Assembly (NCBI RefSeq): GCF_038069765.1 | Contig: NZ_JBBPFS010000002.1 | Location: 434,001 to 498,000, forward strand | DNA: 64,000 bases | From: Arthrobacter_B sp038069765 | GTDB lineage: Bacteria; Actinomycetota; Actinomycetes; Actinomycetales; Micrococcaceae | Direction of reading: 5' to 3' | Shown: in pieces, positions 17,578 through 25,056 of the stretch | How the letters are laid out: each line of letters begins with the position of its first letter | How positions within the stretch are numbered: position 1 is the first letter of the stretch | The notes under the pieces: model-generated | What the model was told of the DNA's origin: nothing | Databases searched by the model: none | Seen by the model: the letters and a program-made list of their open reading frames with translations, nothing else | Made by a program: the position numbers and the translations under genes

Positions 17578-18326
17578 TTTCCGGCCGCCTCCGGCTGCGG
17601 GCGAACGGCAAAGCGCCGCTTTTGCCGGCGAAGGCGTCCCAGCCCCACCGCCATTTTGACGACGTCCTTGGGCTTGACGCTTGTCTCTTTTTCGCCCTGC
17701 ACGGTGGTGAGCGTAACGGGCACCTCGGCAATGGACTGCTTCTGGGCCTCCGCGGCGAGCACGATCTGCGTGCTGAAGAGGAACCCGGGATCATCGAAGT
17801 GCTGGTGCATCTGGCGGATCCAGGTGCCGTCAACATTCATGGTGCCCTGCGAGTCTCCGATCTTGGAGCCCAGGATCAGCCGGCGTGCGGCCTTGAACCC
17901 GCCCGTGCTGAGGCTGCGCAGCAGTCCTCTTCCGGCCTGGGAGCGGGGATGCGCTTTGGACCCGATGATGAGGAGGGGCTGCTCCGGGAGTGCGGCTGCG
18001 GCCTCCAGATCCGTGAATCCGAACGGCAGGTCATCCGCGGTCAGCAGGACCCGGCGGCCCTTGCTGGCGGCAATTCCGCACCGCAGGGCGTTTCCCATTC
18101 CCTTGGGGCTCTGCAGCACCTGGAACGAGACAAACGGAGTGTCCTCTGCGTTCTTCAGAGCAGTCAGATAGCTGTCATCGGAGGAACCGTTCTCCACGAT
18201 GATGATCTCGGTACGGCCGGCTTGGAGGTAACGTCGCCATTCCTGTAGGGCGGGCGCCAGAACGGGCCCGCTGTTGTGGACCGGAATCACCACGGTCAGA
18301 TCCGGCGTAGTCTCGTCGAAAGTCAA
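17574..18326 (-). CDS. GT2 family glycosyltransferase (polyprenyl-phosphate sugar synthase-like)
   Basis: A 250-residue cytoplasmic GT-A enzyme. It begins with LTVVIPVHNSGPVLAPAL and IIIVENGSSDDS (nucleotide-sugar binding), then GMGNALRCGIAASKGRRVLLTADD, where the terminal TADD replaces the usual DAD/DXD. The overall layout is that of dolichyl-phosphate mannose or glucose synthases lacking membrane helices. It probably loads a sugar on a polyprenyl phosphate for use by the downstream membrane enzymes. TTG start with GAGGGA upstream. First gene of the leftward operon. Confidence 0.8.
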   Translation of the reverse strand: MTFDETTPDLTVVIPVHNSGPVLAPALQEWRRYLQAGRTEIIIVENGSSDDSYLTALKNAEDTPFVSFQVLQSPKGMGNALRCGIAASKGRRVLLTADDLPFGFTDLEAAAALPEQPLLIIGSKAHPRSQAGRGLLRSLSTGGFKAARRLILGSKIGDSQGTMNVDGTWIRQMHQHFDDPGFLFSTQIVLAAEAQKQSIAEVPVTLTTVQGEKETSVKPKDVVKMAVGLGRLRRQKRRFAVRPQPEAAGK

Positions 18327-18725
18327 GAATTCCCTCGTATGTTCAGTGCTGTGTGCGCGTGCAAACGCTGTCCTGCACTACGCATGACGATGGAGCAGGG
18401 TGTCGAGTAGTGCAGGCAGGGTTTAGCTTTTGCCTGCCGATGTGAAGCCGCCCCGGACGGTCCCAGGGATAATGCTGAGGCCGAGTCGGTCCCTGAGACC
18501 TGATAATTGTACAGGGTACCGTTCCTGGCCCCGGTCACCGCGTCCCTGGCCTACACCGGCGGCGCCGTGTCCGGTTCGCCGGGCCTTGCTTTCCTTTCAC
18601 CTGATCCGCCGAGAGCGGCGCCGCGCAATGGCTGCCTGCGTTCCGCTCCTGTACGGTTGCAGGCGGGCCAACGGGCAAACGCAGGCCTGCAGAAAACAGT
18701 CCCCGGGGCTTTGCGAAGGAGGAGC
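18327..18725. other. Divergent intergenic region with a 10-bp dyad and a long leader
   Basis: This 399-nt gap separates the leftward GT2 operon from the rightward peptidase gene. It contains a perfect inverted repeat, CCTGCACTAC (18372-18381) and GTAGTGCAGG (18407-18416), with 25 nt between arms. Possible rightward -10 hexamers (GATAAT) are at 18468-18473 and 18502-18507, giving a leader of about 210-250 nt. The frame that continues the peptidase upstream to 18507 lacks coding character. I found no match to a riboswitch I know. Confidence 0.5.
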
Positions 18726-19703
18726 GTGCGCATCAGAGGATCCATCGCCGTCCGCTCGCTGCTTACGGCGCTTGCCATCGTGGCAGGCAGCGCGGTAGCC
18801 GCTGAAGCGGGTTACGCGGAGGAAGACGCAGCGGGCAGCGCATTGAGCGACGTGTCGCCGGTGCTGGGTGCGCCCGTCGGACCCCGGACCTGCGGGCTGC
18901 GCGACGGCGGATGCTCCCGCGACTACCGCTACGGTTCCATGGTGTGGTCCCAGCACACGGGTGCCGAACCGGTCAGCGGCGCCATCCGATCCGCCTGGCG
19001 GGAACACGGAGCCGAAGCGGGGGCCCTTGGCTACCCGGTGGACGCCCGGACGTGCCGTCAAGGGACCTGCACCCAGCAGTTCCAACGGGGAACGGTCACG
19101 CGGTCGAAATCAGGCGATACCTCGGTGCGGCTGGACATCGACGATCCGGCGAGCACTGCCGTCGTCGTCAACAAACAGCGGCCGCTGGCTCCCGTTTCCT
19201 ACGTCCCCGGCGACTTGGTCGGCGTGGACGGACAGCTCCTGCGGGAGGCTGCAGCCTCGTCCTTCGCACTGCTGAAGGAAGCCGCGGCGTCTGAGGGCGT
19301 GGAGCTTGCCGCTGTCAGCGGTTACCGTTCCTACGAAAGCCAGGCGCAGCTTTATGCCGGCTACTCGGCCCGGTACGGCCAGGCCGCCGCCGATACGATT
19401 TCCGCACGTCCCGGCCACAGTGAGCACCAGACCGGACTTGCGGTGGACATAGCCGCTCCGGACGGCACCTGCTCGCTGCAGGCCTGCTTCGAGGACACGG
19501 CGGCGGGGAACTGGGCAGCAGAGAATGCCCATCGCTTTGGGTTCATCGTCCGCTATCCGGAGGATGCGTCGTCAATAACGGGCTACGCGTATGAGCCCTG
19601 GCATCTGCGCTTTGTCGGCGCCGATCTCGCACTGAGCATGCACGAGCACCCGTCGGGGACCCTCGAGGAGCATCTGGGCCTGCCGTCCGCCGAGCACTAC
19701 TGA
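18726..19703 (+). CDS. Secreted D-alanyl-D-alanine carboxypeptidase (VanY family) with LGFP repeats
   Basis: A 325-residue exported protein. A signal peptide (VRIRGSIAVRSLLTALAIVAG, ending near AEAG) is followed by two LGFP-type repeats (about 45-120; WSQHTGAEPVSGAI and EHGAEAGALGYPVD), which in relatives bind the cell wall. The C-terminal VanY domain has the zinc ligands His234 and Asp241 (SEHQTGLAVD) and His293 (EPWHLRF). It should trim D-Ala from peptidoglycan stem peptides. The GTG at 18726 has GAAGGAGGAGC just upstream and opens directly into a signal peptide, so the 73 residues from an upstream ATG at 18507 are rejected. Confidence 0.88.
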   Translation: MRIRGSIAVRSLLTALAIVAGSAVAAEAGYAEEDAAGSALSDVSPVLGAPVGPRTCGLRDGGCSRDYRYGSMVWSQHTGAEPVSGAIRSAWREHGAEAGALGYPVDARTCRQGTCTQQFQRGTVTRSKSGDTSVRLDIDDPASTAVVVNKQRPLAPVSYVPGDLVGVDGQLLREAAASSFALLKEAAASEGVELAAVSGYRSYESQAQLYAGYSARYGQAAADTISARPGHSEHQTGLAVDIAAPDGTCSLQACFEDTAAGNWAAENAHRFGFIVRYPEDASSITGYAYEPWHLRFVGADLALSMHEHPSGTLEEHLGLPSAEHY

Positions 19704-19719
19704 CCCGGCCGAATACTCG

Positions 19720-19741
19720 AACCGGGTAACGCTACCCGGTT
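19720..19741 (+). terminator. Hairpin after the VanY gene
   Basis: Perfect 9-bp inverted repeat (AACCGGGTA / TACCCGGTT, 4-nt loop) 16 nt after the stop codon. It lacks a T tract, as many actinobacterial terminators do. Confidence 0.5.
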
Positions 19742-19787
19742 ATCCACATGCCCGGCGGCTACCCTCGCCAAAAACGGCATGCACTCC

Positions 19788-19793
19788 TAGTCT
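19788..19793 (+). promoter_or_regulatory. Probable -10 of the tad operon
   Basis: TAGTCT, with TCGCCA 17 nt upstream as a poor -35. A promoter here would give an 80-nt leader before tadA. Confidence 0.4.
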
Positions 19794-19879
19794 GTTGGCC
19801 GTGGCCCGCAGACGGGCCGCGCCAGTCTCGCGTCAGGGCGGTCTCCTCCGTCCCTGCGTGCTGAACCGGGGGGACAGCA

Positions 19880-21106
19880 ATGGATGCGGTTGCAATTGTG
19901 GAGGACGAGGTCCGGGAACTCATTCGGGTCCGCGGCCTGGATCCCGGAAGCCAGCTCGCGGAAGTCCGCCGGCTGGTTGCAGAGGCAGTCACGGATTACG
20001 ACGAGCGGTCCCTCCTGGGGTCGCTGCCTCCTCTGGGCGTGCTGGAACAGGCCCGCCGCCGGGTCTTCGACGCCGTGGCCGGATTCGGCGCCCTGCAGCC
20101 GCTGCTCGACGACCCCACGGTTGAGGAAGTCTGGATCAATTCGCCCACCGAGATCTACGCTGCCCGCGACGGACGGTCCGAGCTGACCTCCCTGGTCCTG
20201 TCCGCGGACCAGGTGCGGGATTTGGTGGAGCGGATGCTGAAAAGTTCAGGCCGCCGCCTGGACCTGTCCTCGCCGTTCGTGGACGCCTCGCTGCCCGACG
20301 GGTCGCGGCTGCACGTGGTCATTCCCGACATCACCCGGCGCCATTGGGCCGTTAACATCCGTAAGTTCATTGCCCGTGCCAGCCGGCTGGAACACCTGGT
20401 GGAGCTGGGAACCCTGACCCCGCAGGCAGCCAGGTTCCTGGGTGCGGCCGTTGCCAGCGGGCTGAACGTCCTGGTCTCCGGAGCCACGCAGGCCGGCAAG
20501 ACCACCATGCTGAATTGCCTGGGAGCATCGATCGGACCGCGGGAACGGGTGGTCACCGTGGAGGAGATCTTCGAACTGCAGCTGCCGCTGCGCGACGTGG
20601 TGGGGCTGCAGTGCCGGCAGTCGAACCTCGAGGGCATGGGGGAAATACCGCTGCGGCGGCTGGTCAAGGAGGCGCTTCGCATGCGCCCGGACCGGCTGAT
20701 CGTGGGCGAGGTCAGGGAGGCGGAGAGCCTGGACATGCTGATTGCGCTGAATTCAGGCCTGCCGGGCATGTGCAGCGTTCACGCGAACAGCGCCCACGAC
20801 GCAGTCACGAAAATCTGCACCCTTCCCCTTTTGGCCGGGGACAACATCTCCAGTGCGTTTGTGGTGCCCACCGTCGCTTCCTGCATTGACCTGGTGATTC
20901 ACTGTGCGCGGAACGCCGCGGGGAAACGGCAGGTGATGGAGATCATGGCCCTGGGCAGCCGGGTCGAGAACGGAATCATCGAATCGTCGTCCATTTTCCA
21001 GCGGACCGACGGCCGGCTCGAAGTCACTGCCGCCTCCATGCCCGCACCCGAGAAGTTTGCCCGCGCCGGCTTCAACGTCGCGGAACTCCTGGAAGTGCAG
21101 CCGTGA
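19880..21106 (+). CDS. tadA: TadA/CpaF-type secretion ATPase
   Basis: A 408-residue hexameric motor for the Tad (Flp) pilus or secretion machine. The N-terminal domain (about 1-130) leads to Walker A GATQAGKTT at 201-209, Asp-box EEIFELQL, Walker B RMRPDRLIVGEVREAE and the His-box HANSAHDAV. Most homologues have GGTGSGKTT; here the loop reads ATQAG, but the invariant GKTT is kept. The ATG has GGGGGGACAG upstream. Overlaps tadB by 4 nt. No TadZ/CpaE-like gene precedes it. Confidence 0.92.
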   Translation: MDAVAIVEDEVRELIRVRGLDPGSQLAEVRRLVAEAVTDYDERSLLGSLPPLGVLEQARRRVFDAVAGFGALQPLLDDPTVEEVWINSPTEIYAARDGRSELTSLVLSADQVRDLVERMLKSSGRRLDLSSPFVDASLPDGSRLHVVIPDITRRHWAVNIRKFIARASRLEHLVELGTLTPQAARFLGAAVASGLNVLVSGATQAGKTTMLNCLGASIGPRERVVTVEEIFELQLPLRDVVGLQCRQSNLEGMGEIPLRRLVKEALRMRPDRLIVGEVREAESLDMLIALNSGLPGMCSVHANSAHDAVTKICTLPLLAGDNISSAFVVPTVASCIDLVIHCARNAAGKRQVMEIMALGSRVENGIIESSSIFQRTDGRLEVTAASMPAPEKFARAGFNVAELLEVQP

Positions 21107-21957
21107 GCGCGGCCGCGGGGCTCCTGCTGGGGCTCGGACTGTTCCTGGTCTGGCGGTCCTGCTGGGTGGTGCCTCCGGTTGCCGCCCGCAGGCCGCGCAG
21201 CAGCCGGCTGGAGGACGAACTGCTGCAGGCCGGTATCCAGCGGGTGACCCCGCATGCCGTTGTTGCCGCCAGCGTGGCTGCGGGACTCCTGGTTGCAGTT
21301 CTGGTGTTTGCCGGAACCGGTGCGGTGCCGGTGGCCGCCTGCTTTGGCCTTTTCGCCTCCGGTGTTCCGCTGGTCCTGGTTCGCTGGCAGGCCCGCAAAC
21401 AGCGCACTTCGCGGGCCGAGCTGTGGCCGGACGCAGTGGACCACCTGCGCTCCGCCATCCGGGCGGGACTCTCCCTGCCCGAGGCCCTGATCCAGCTGGG
21501 CGAAAACGGGCCCCGGGAGCTGCGGCCGCCGTTCCGCGAATTTGCCGCCGACTACCGGGCCGGCGGCCAGTTCGATTCCGCCCTGACGAGGCTGAAAGCC
21601 AATTTGGCGGACCCCGTTGCTGACCGGATCGTTGAAGCGCTGCGCCTGACCCGGGAAGTCGGGGGATCCGACCTGGGCCGCCTGCTGGGCACCCTCAACC
21701 AATTCCTCCGGGACAACGCCAGAACCCGCAGCGAACTCCTGGCCCGCCAGTCCTGGACCGTCAACGCCGCCCGTCTGGCCGTTGCTGCCCCGTGGATTGT
21801 CCTGATGCTCCTGGCCACCCGCCCCGAAGCGATCAGCGCCTACAACTCTGCAGCCGGAGCAACGGTGCTGGTGGCCGGAATCGTAGTGTCGGTTGTCTGC
21901 TACCGGCTGATGCTGCGCATCGGAGCCCTGCCTGAAGAGGAACGGGTCCTGAGATGA
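21103..21957 (+). CDS. tadB: TadB-like inner-membrane platform protein (type II secretion F domain)
   Basis: A 284-residue protein with membrane segments near the N-terminus (two before residue 100) and C-terminus (two after 220) around a cytoplasmic GspF domain. The stretch WPDAVDHLRSAIRAGLSLPEALIQLGENGP is the family core, carrying D-x-L-x2-I-R-A-G-L-S. It forms the platform on which the TadA motor acts. GTG start overlapping tadA; it ends in an overlap with tadC. Confidence 0.87.
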   Translation: MSAAAGLLLGLGLFLVWRSCWVVPPVAARRPRSSRLEDELLQAGIQRVTPHAVVAASVAAGLLVAVLVFAGTGAVPVAACFGLFASGVPLVLVRWQARKQRTSRAELWPDAVDHLRSAIRAGLSLPEALIQLGENGPRELRPPFREFAADYRAGGQFDSALTRLKANLADPVADRIVEALRLTREVGGSDLGRLLGTLNQFLRDNARTRSELLARQSWTVNAARLAVAAPWIVLMLLATRPEAISAYNSAAGATVLVAGIVVSVVCYRLMLRIGALPEEERVLR

Positions 21958-22895
21958 CAGCGCCGTGGTTCCTTGCCGTCTGCTGCGGCCTAGCCCTGGG
22001 TTCCTCCGTCTGGTTTGCTGCCCTGCGGCTGCCTCCGCTGCGCCCGGTCACCTTCAGCGAACGCATCGGACCGCAGCTGCGCACCGGCGGGCACGGCTCG
22101 AGGCTGCTTTCATCGCCGGCGGGCGACCTCACCCCCTTCGGGCCGCTGGAACGAATCCTGCGGCCTGCCCTCCTCCTCGCCGTCCGCCGGCTGAACCAGC
22201 TCAACCCTGTCACCCGGGATCTGGAACGCCGGCTGGCCCGCGCGGGGAGGAACATGACTGTCCTGGATTACCGGGCGGAGCAGGTGCTCTGGACCGGAGG
22301 TGGCTTCCTTGCCGGCGGCGCGGTCACCGTCTGGCTGGCCAGCATCGACAAAACGGGCGTCACCGGAGTCATCGCAGGCACCGTTCTGGGCGCAGTCCTC
22401 GGATTCGTGCTCAGGGACTACCGGCTGAGCTCGCAGATCAAGAACCGCGAAATACGGATGCTGGCAGAATTTCCCAGCCTCGCGGAAATGATGGCGCTCG
22501 CGGTGGGGGCCGGAGAAAGCGCGAACGGCGCACTGGAACGCATCGCCCGGACCGCACACGGCGAACTAGCCGGAGAATTCGGGCGCATCCTCACTGAAAC
22601 TCGCTCCGGCATACCCCTGACGAACGCACTGCAGAACTTCTCGGACCGGGTTCGCCTGGCACCGCTGTCCCGGTTTGTCGACGGGCTGACGGTGGCGATT
22701 GACCGCGGCACTCCCTTGGCAGATGTCATGCGGGCGCAGTCCCAGGACGTCCGAGACCTGGCCAAACGCGACCTGATGGAAAGCGCCGGCAAGAAGGAGA
22801 TCGCCATGATGGTCCCCCTCGTCTTCGGCGTCCTTCCGCTGACAGTGATCTTCTCGATTTTTCCCGGCATCTCCCTGCTGGGGATTGGACTGTAG
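21954..22895 (+). CDS. tadC: TadC-like inner-membrane platform protein (type II secretion F domain)
   Basis: A 313-residue GspF-domain protein. Membrane segments occur at about 5-20, 100-120, 125-145 and 290-310. The core FPSLAEMMALAVGAGESANGALERI and the C-terminal LVFGVLPLTVIFSIFPGISLL are typical of TadC. Works with TadB as the pilus platform. The stop codon overlaps the first copy of a 20-bp-period duplication. Confidence 0.86.
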   Translation: MTAPWFLAVCCGLALGSSVWFAALRLPPLRPVTFSERIGPQLRTGGHGSRLLSSPAGDLTPFGPLERILRPALLLAVRRLNQLNPVTRDLERRLARAGRNMTVLDYRAEQVLWTGGGFLAGGAVTVWLASIDKTGVTGVIAGTVLGAVLGFVLRDYRLSSQIKNREIRMLAEFPSLAEMMALAVGAGESANGALERIARTAHGELAGEFGRILTETRSGIPLTNALQNFSDRVRLAPLSRFVDGLTVAIDRGTPLADVMRAQSQDVRDLAKRDLMESAGKKEIAMMVPLVFGVLPLTVIFSIFPGISLLGIGL

Positions 22896-22929
22896 GACCC
22901 TCCAATGAACTCCAGGACCCTCCAATGAA
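22894..22929 (+). repeat. Tandem duplication beginning in the tadC stop codon
   Basis: AGGACCCTCCAATGAA occurs at 22894-22909 and again at 22914-22929 (period 20). The first copy begins with the last two bases of the tadC stop codon TAG. Confidence 0.85.
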
Positions 22930-22940
22930 AGGAACCTCCC

Positions 22941-23168
22941 ATGCGAATCCTCAACGCACCGCAACAACTCCTGCTCCTGCTCGGCACCGCGCTGCTCGTT
23001 CGGCTGACCCACACAGTGCAGGACGGGGACCGGGAACGCGGCGACGTCCCCGGCTGGGTCATGATCACCCTGATGTCGGCCTCGCTTGTTGCACTCATCA
23101 TGGTGCTGGCACAGGACGCTCTCAAGCTAATGTTCGAATCAGCCATGGCAAAGGTAAACAACACCTGA
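22941..23168 (+). CDS. Flp-pilin-like small membrane protein of the tad cluster
   Basis: A 75-residue protein with one hydrophobic segment after a short basic-acidic N-terminus: DRERGDVPGWVMITLMSASL leads into VALIMVLAQDAL, then a short amphipathic tail. Size, single helix and position between tadC and the tadE genes fit the pilin subunit of actinobacterial tad clusters. A clear G/E prepilin cleavage motif is not visible, so processing is uncertain. ATG with AAAGGAACC upstream; the stop overlaps the next gene. Confidence 0.68.
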   Translation: MRILNAPQQLLLLLGTALLVRLTHTVQDGDRERGDVPGWVMITLMSASLVALIMVLAQDALKLMFESAMAKVNNT

Positions 23169-23590
23169 CCGCGTGGAGACGCCCTGCGGGGCCCGCCGAG
23201 GAAGGGCGGGACACAGGGTCGGCGGTGGTGGACTTCGTGATGGTCGGAGCGCTGGTGACGCTGCTCTTCATGTCCATTGTCCAGCTGGCGCTTGTGCTGC
23301 ATGTGCGCAACACCCTGATTGATGCCGCCGCTTCCGGAGCCCGCTACGGAACCCTTGCGGACCGGACACCGGCTGACGGGGCCGAACGCACAGCCGACCT
23401 GATCCGGGTTGCCCTCAATGACTCGTGGGCCGAGGACGTGAGTTACACGGAGACTACGCACGGAGGGGTCCGGATGCTCCGGGTCACGGTACGGGCGCCT
23501 CTTCCCGTGCTGGGGTTCCTTGGACCCGGCGGCGGATTGGAGGTGAGCGGGCATGGATTCTTTGGGTACGACACCGCCGGCTCCGGCTGA
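23165..23590 (+). CDS. TadE-like pseudopilin (start uncertain, probably CTG)
   Basis: About 141 residues. The mature part begins GSAVVDFVMVGALVTLLFMSIVQLAL, a TadE membrane helix with the acidic residue at position +6, followed by a beta-rich outer domain. The frame is open back to 22925, but that upstream half is a shadow of the pilin gene. No ATG, GTG or TTG exists between there and the TadE helix; CTG at 23165 forms a CTGA overlap with the preceding stop codon, analogous to the ATGA overlaps nearby. A GTG within the helix (about 23222) is the less likely alternative. Confidence 0.7.
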   Translation: MTAWRRPAGPAEEGRDTGSAVVDFVMVGALVTLLFMSIVQLALVLHVRNTLIDAAASGARYGTLADRTPADGAERTADLIRVALNDSWAEDVSYTETTHGGVRMLRVTVRAPLPVLGFLGPGGGLEVSGHGFFGYDTAGSG

Positions 23591-24035
23591 TACCGCGGCT
23601 GCGGGCACCGCGGAAGAAACAGCCGATCCCGAGACCGGCAGCGCGATAGTGGAGTTCATTTTCCTGGGGCTGCTGCTGCTCGTGCCCGTCATCTACCTGA
23701 TTGTGACGGCTAGCCAGGTGCAGGGCGCTGCCTTTGCCGCCGCCGGCGCCGCCGAGTCAGCGGCGAAGGCGTATGTCGCGGCGGGCGACCCCGTCACCGG
23801 CGAACAGCAGGCGAAGCTGGCCGCTGAACTGGCGTTCACTGATTTTGGTTTCGAGGCGGGGGGTGTGCTGCTGGACATCTCCTGTTCGGCGGAATGCCTG
23901 GCGCCGGGCTCCACCGCGACGGCGCTGGTGAGCTTCGACGTGCCGCTGCCGCTGGGATCGGGTCTTCCGGGGGAGGGCTTTGCCCCCGTGACGGTTGATG
24001 CCGCGTCCACTCAGATAGTGGAGCGTTACGGATGA
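23553..24035 (+). CDS. TadE-family minor pilin
   Basis: A 160-residue protein. After a 26-residue cytoplasmic segment comes ETGSAIVEFIFLGLLLLVPVIYL, the classic TadE helix with glutamate at +5, then a helix rich in alanine (AAFAAAGAAESAAKAYVAAGD) and a domain with a cysteine pair (SCSAEC) that may be disulfide-bonded. The ATG overlaps the previous gene by 38 nt and is preceded by GGAGGTGAG. Confidence 0.8.
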   Translation: MDSLGTTPPAPADTAAAGTAEETADPETGSAIVEFIFLGLLLLVPVIYLIVTASQVQGAAFAAAGAAESAAKAYVAAGDPVTGEQQAKLAAELAFTDFGFEAGGVLLDISCSAECLAPGSTATALVSFDVPLPLGSGLPGEGFAPVTVDAASTQIVERYG

Positions 24036-24541
24036 GCGGCCGTGCCGGCAACGCACCGCTCCGCGCCCGACTGCCTTCCTGTCTGCGTTCCCGCCTACGC
24101 TCCTCGGGCAGCGGCGAAGAGGGCCAGATCGGGGTCCTTATCATCGGATATCTCCTGGTGAGCCTGCTGGTGCTCACCGTGGTGATGGGGGCATCCGCCC
24201 TGTATCTGGGACACAAGAAACTGCTGTCGGCGGCCGACGGAGCCGCCCTTGCCGCGGCGGACACCTTCTCGCTGGCCCCGTCGGGGAACCCGGCCGGGGG
24301 ACCGGCCGCGGTACTGGCACCTGCAGCCGTCCAAATGGAAGTGGACCGGTACCTCGCGGCAACCAGTGCAGCCGACCGGCTGCCGGGACTGGCTGTCGCC
24401 GCCGAAACCGGGACGGACGACGGGCGGACCGCCCGGGTGGTGCTTACCGGCGTCGTGCATCCGCCGCTGGTGAACTTCCTGGTCCCGGACGGAATCCCGA
24501 TTACGGCCGTAGCCGAGGCGCGGGCACGGCTGAGCCAGTAG
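24032..24541 (+). CDS. TadG-like pilus-assembly protein
   Basis: A 169-residue protein starting inside the previous stop (ATGA). A basic N-terminus is followed by GEEGQIGVLIIGYLLVSLLVL, a membrane anchor, then KKLLSAADGAALAAADTFSL, the conserved segment of the short actinobacterial TadE/TadG-like proteins. The C-terminal half (about 85-169) is a small outer domain. Last gene of the tad cluster, ending 11 nt from the convergent gene. Confidence 0.78.
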   Translation: MSGRAGNAPLRARLPSCLRSRLRSSGSGEEGQIGVLIIGYLLVSLLVLTVVMGASALYLGHKKLLSAADGAALAAADTFSLAPSGNPAGGPAAVLAPAAVQMEVDRYLAATSAADRLPGLAVAAETGTDDGRTARVVLTGVVHPPLVNFLVPDGIPITAVAEARARLSQ

Positions 24542-24552
24542 GCGTGCCGGGC

Positions 24553-24876
24553 TCAGGACGCCTTGGCGTGATCCTGTGCGGCAGCAGGCGGATGGCCCCA
24601 GCCGTCGTGGTCGATGTCCAGCAGCTCGCCGTCGTCGCCGTAACACAGCGTGGCAGGCTCTCCAAACAGATCGCAGTCCGGATCCGGGCAGCGGTCCTTG
24701 ATGGAAGCCCTGTACTCGTTGGAAAAATGCAGGTCCCACTCATCGGTCTTGGTCATGGCCCAGGGATCACCTTCGGCGGCGAGCGCTTCAAGCTCCTCCA
24801 GCGTGTATTTTCGCCCCGATTCCGGGTGGCGGACGGGCGCCGGGGCAGGTGTTCCTTCGGCTTTCCGGTTACTCAC
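24553..24876 (-). CDS. Conserved hypothetical acidic protein, 107 residues
   Basis: A soluble acidic protein. The middle holds the helix ESGRKYTLEELEALAAEGDP, the C-terminal half a cysteine cluster CPDPDCDLFGEPATLC that could bind a metal, then acidic DGELLDIDHDGWGHPP. I do not recognise the family. The GTG at 24876 is chosen because AGGAGGAG stands 6 nt upstream and it gives the gene-like composition; the open frame extends far upstream only as the antisense of prfB. Convergent with the tad cluster and divergent from prfB. Confidence 0.65.
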   Translation of the reverse strand: MSNRKAEGTPAPAPVRHPESGRKYTLEELEALAAEGDPWAMTKTDEWDLHFSNEYRASIKDRCPDPDCDLFGEPATLCYGDDGELLDIDHDGWGHPPAAAQDHAKAS

Positions 24877-25041
24877 AGTCGGCTCCTCCTGCGGTTCGGT
24901 TCGGAACTGCTCACTGACAAAACCAAGATACGTCCGAAGGCAGGCAAACCCGGAACCGGCAGGCCGGCGTGTGGAAGATGCCATCTGCCGGGACGGCACC
25001 GGCAGGGTTTCCCCGGCCAGCGACGCGCCGTGCTCATGGCG

Positions 25042-25047
25042 TAGGCT
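25042..25047 (+). promoter_or_regulatory. -10 element for a probable leaderless prfB transcript
   Basis: TAGGCT lies 9 nt upstream of the prfB ATG, with no ribosome-binding site in between. Confidence 0.5.
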
Positions 25048-25056
25048 GTAATCACC

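Noticed and set aside
18507..18725. 73-residue N-terminal extension of the VanY peptidase
   Set aside because: The GTG at 18726 has an ideal ribosome-binding site and begins a signal peptide; the extension would bury that signal.
19880..24541. Conjugation or mobile-element module
   Set aside because: Gene content and order match a chromosomal tad pilus cluster; no relaxase, integrase or replication genes are near.
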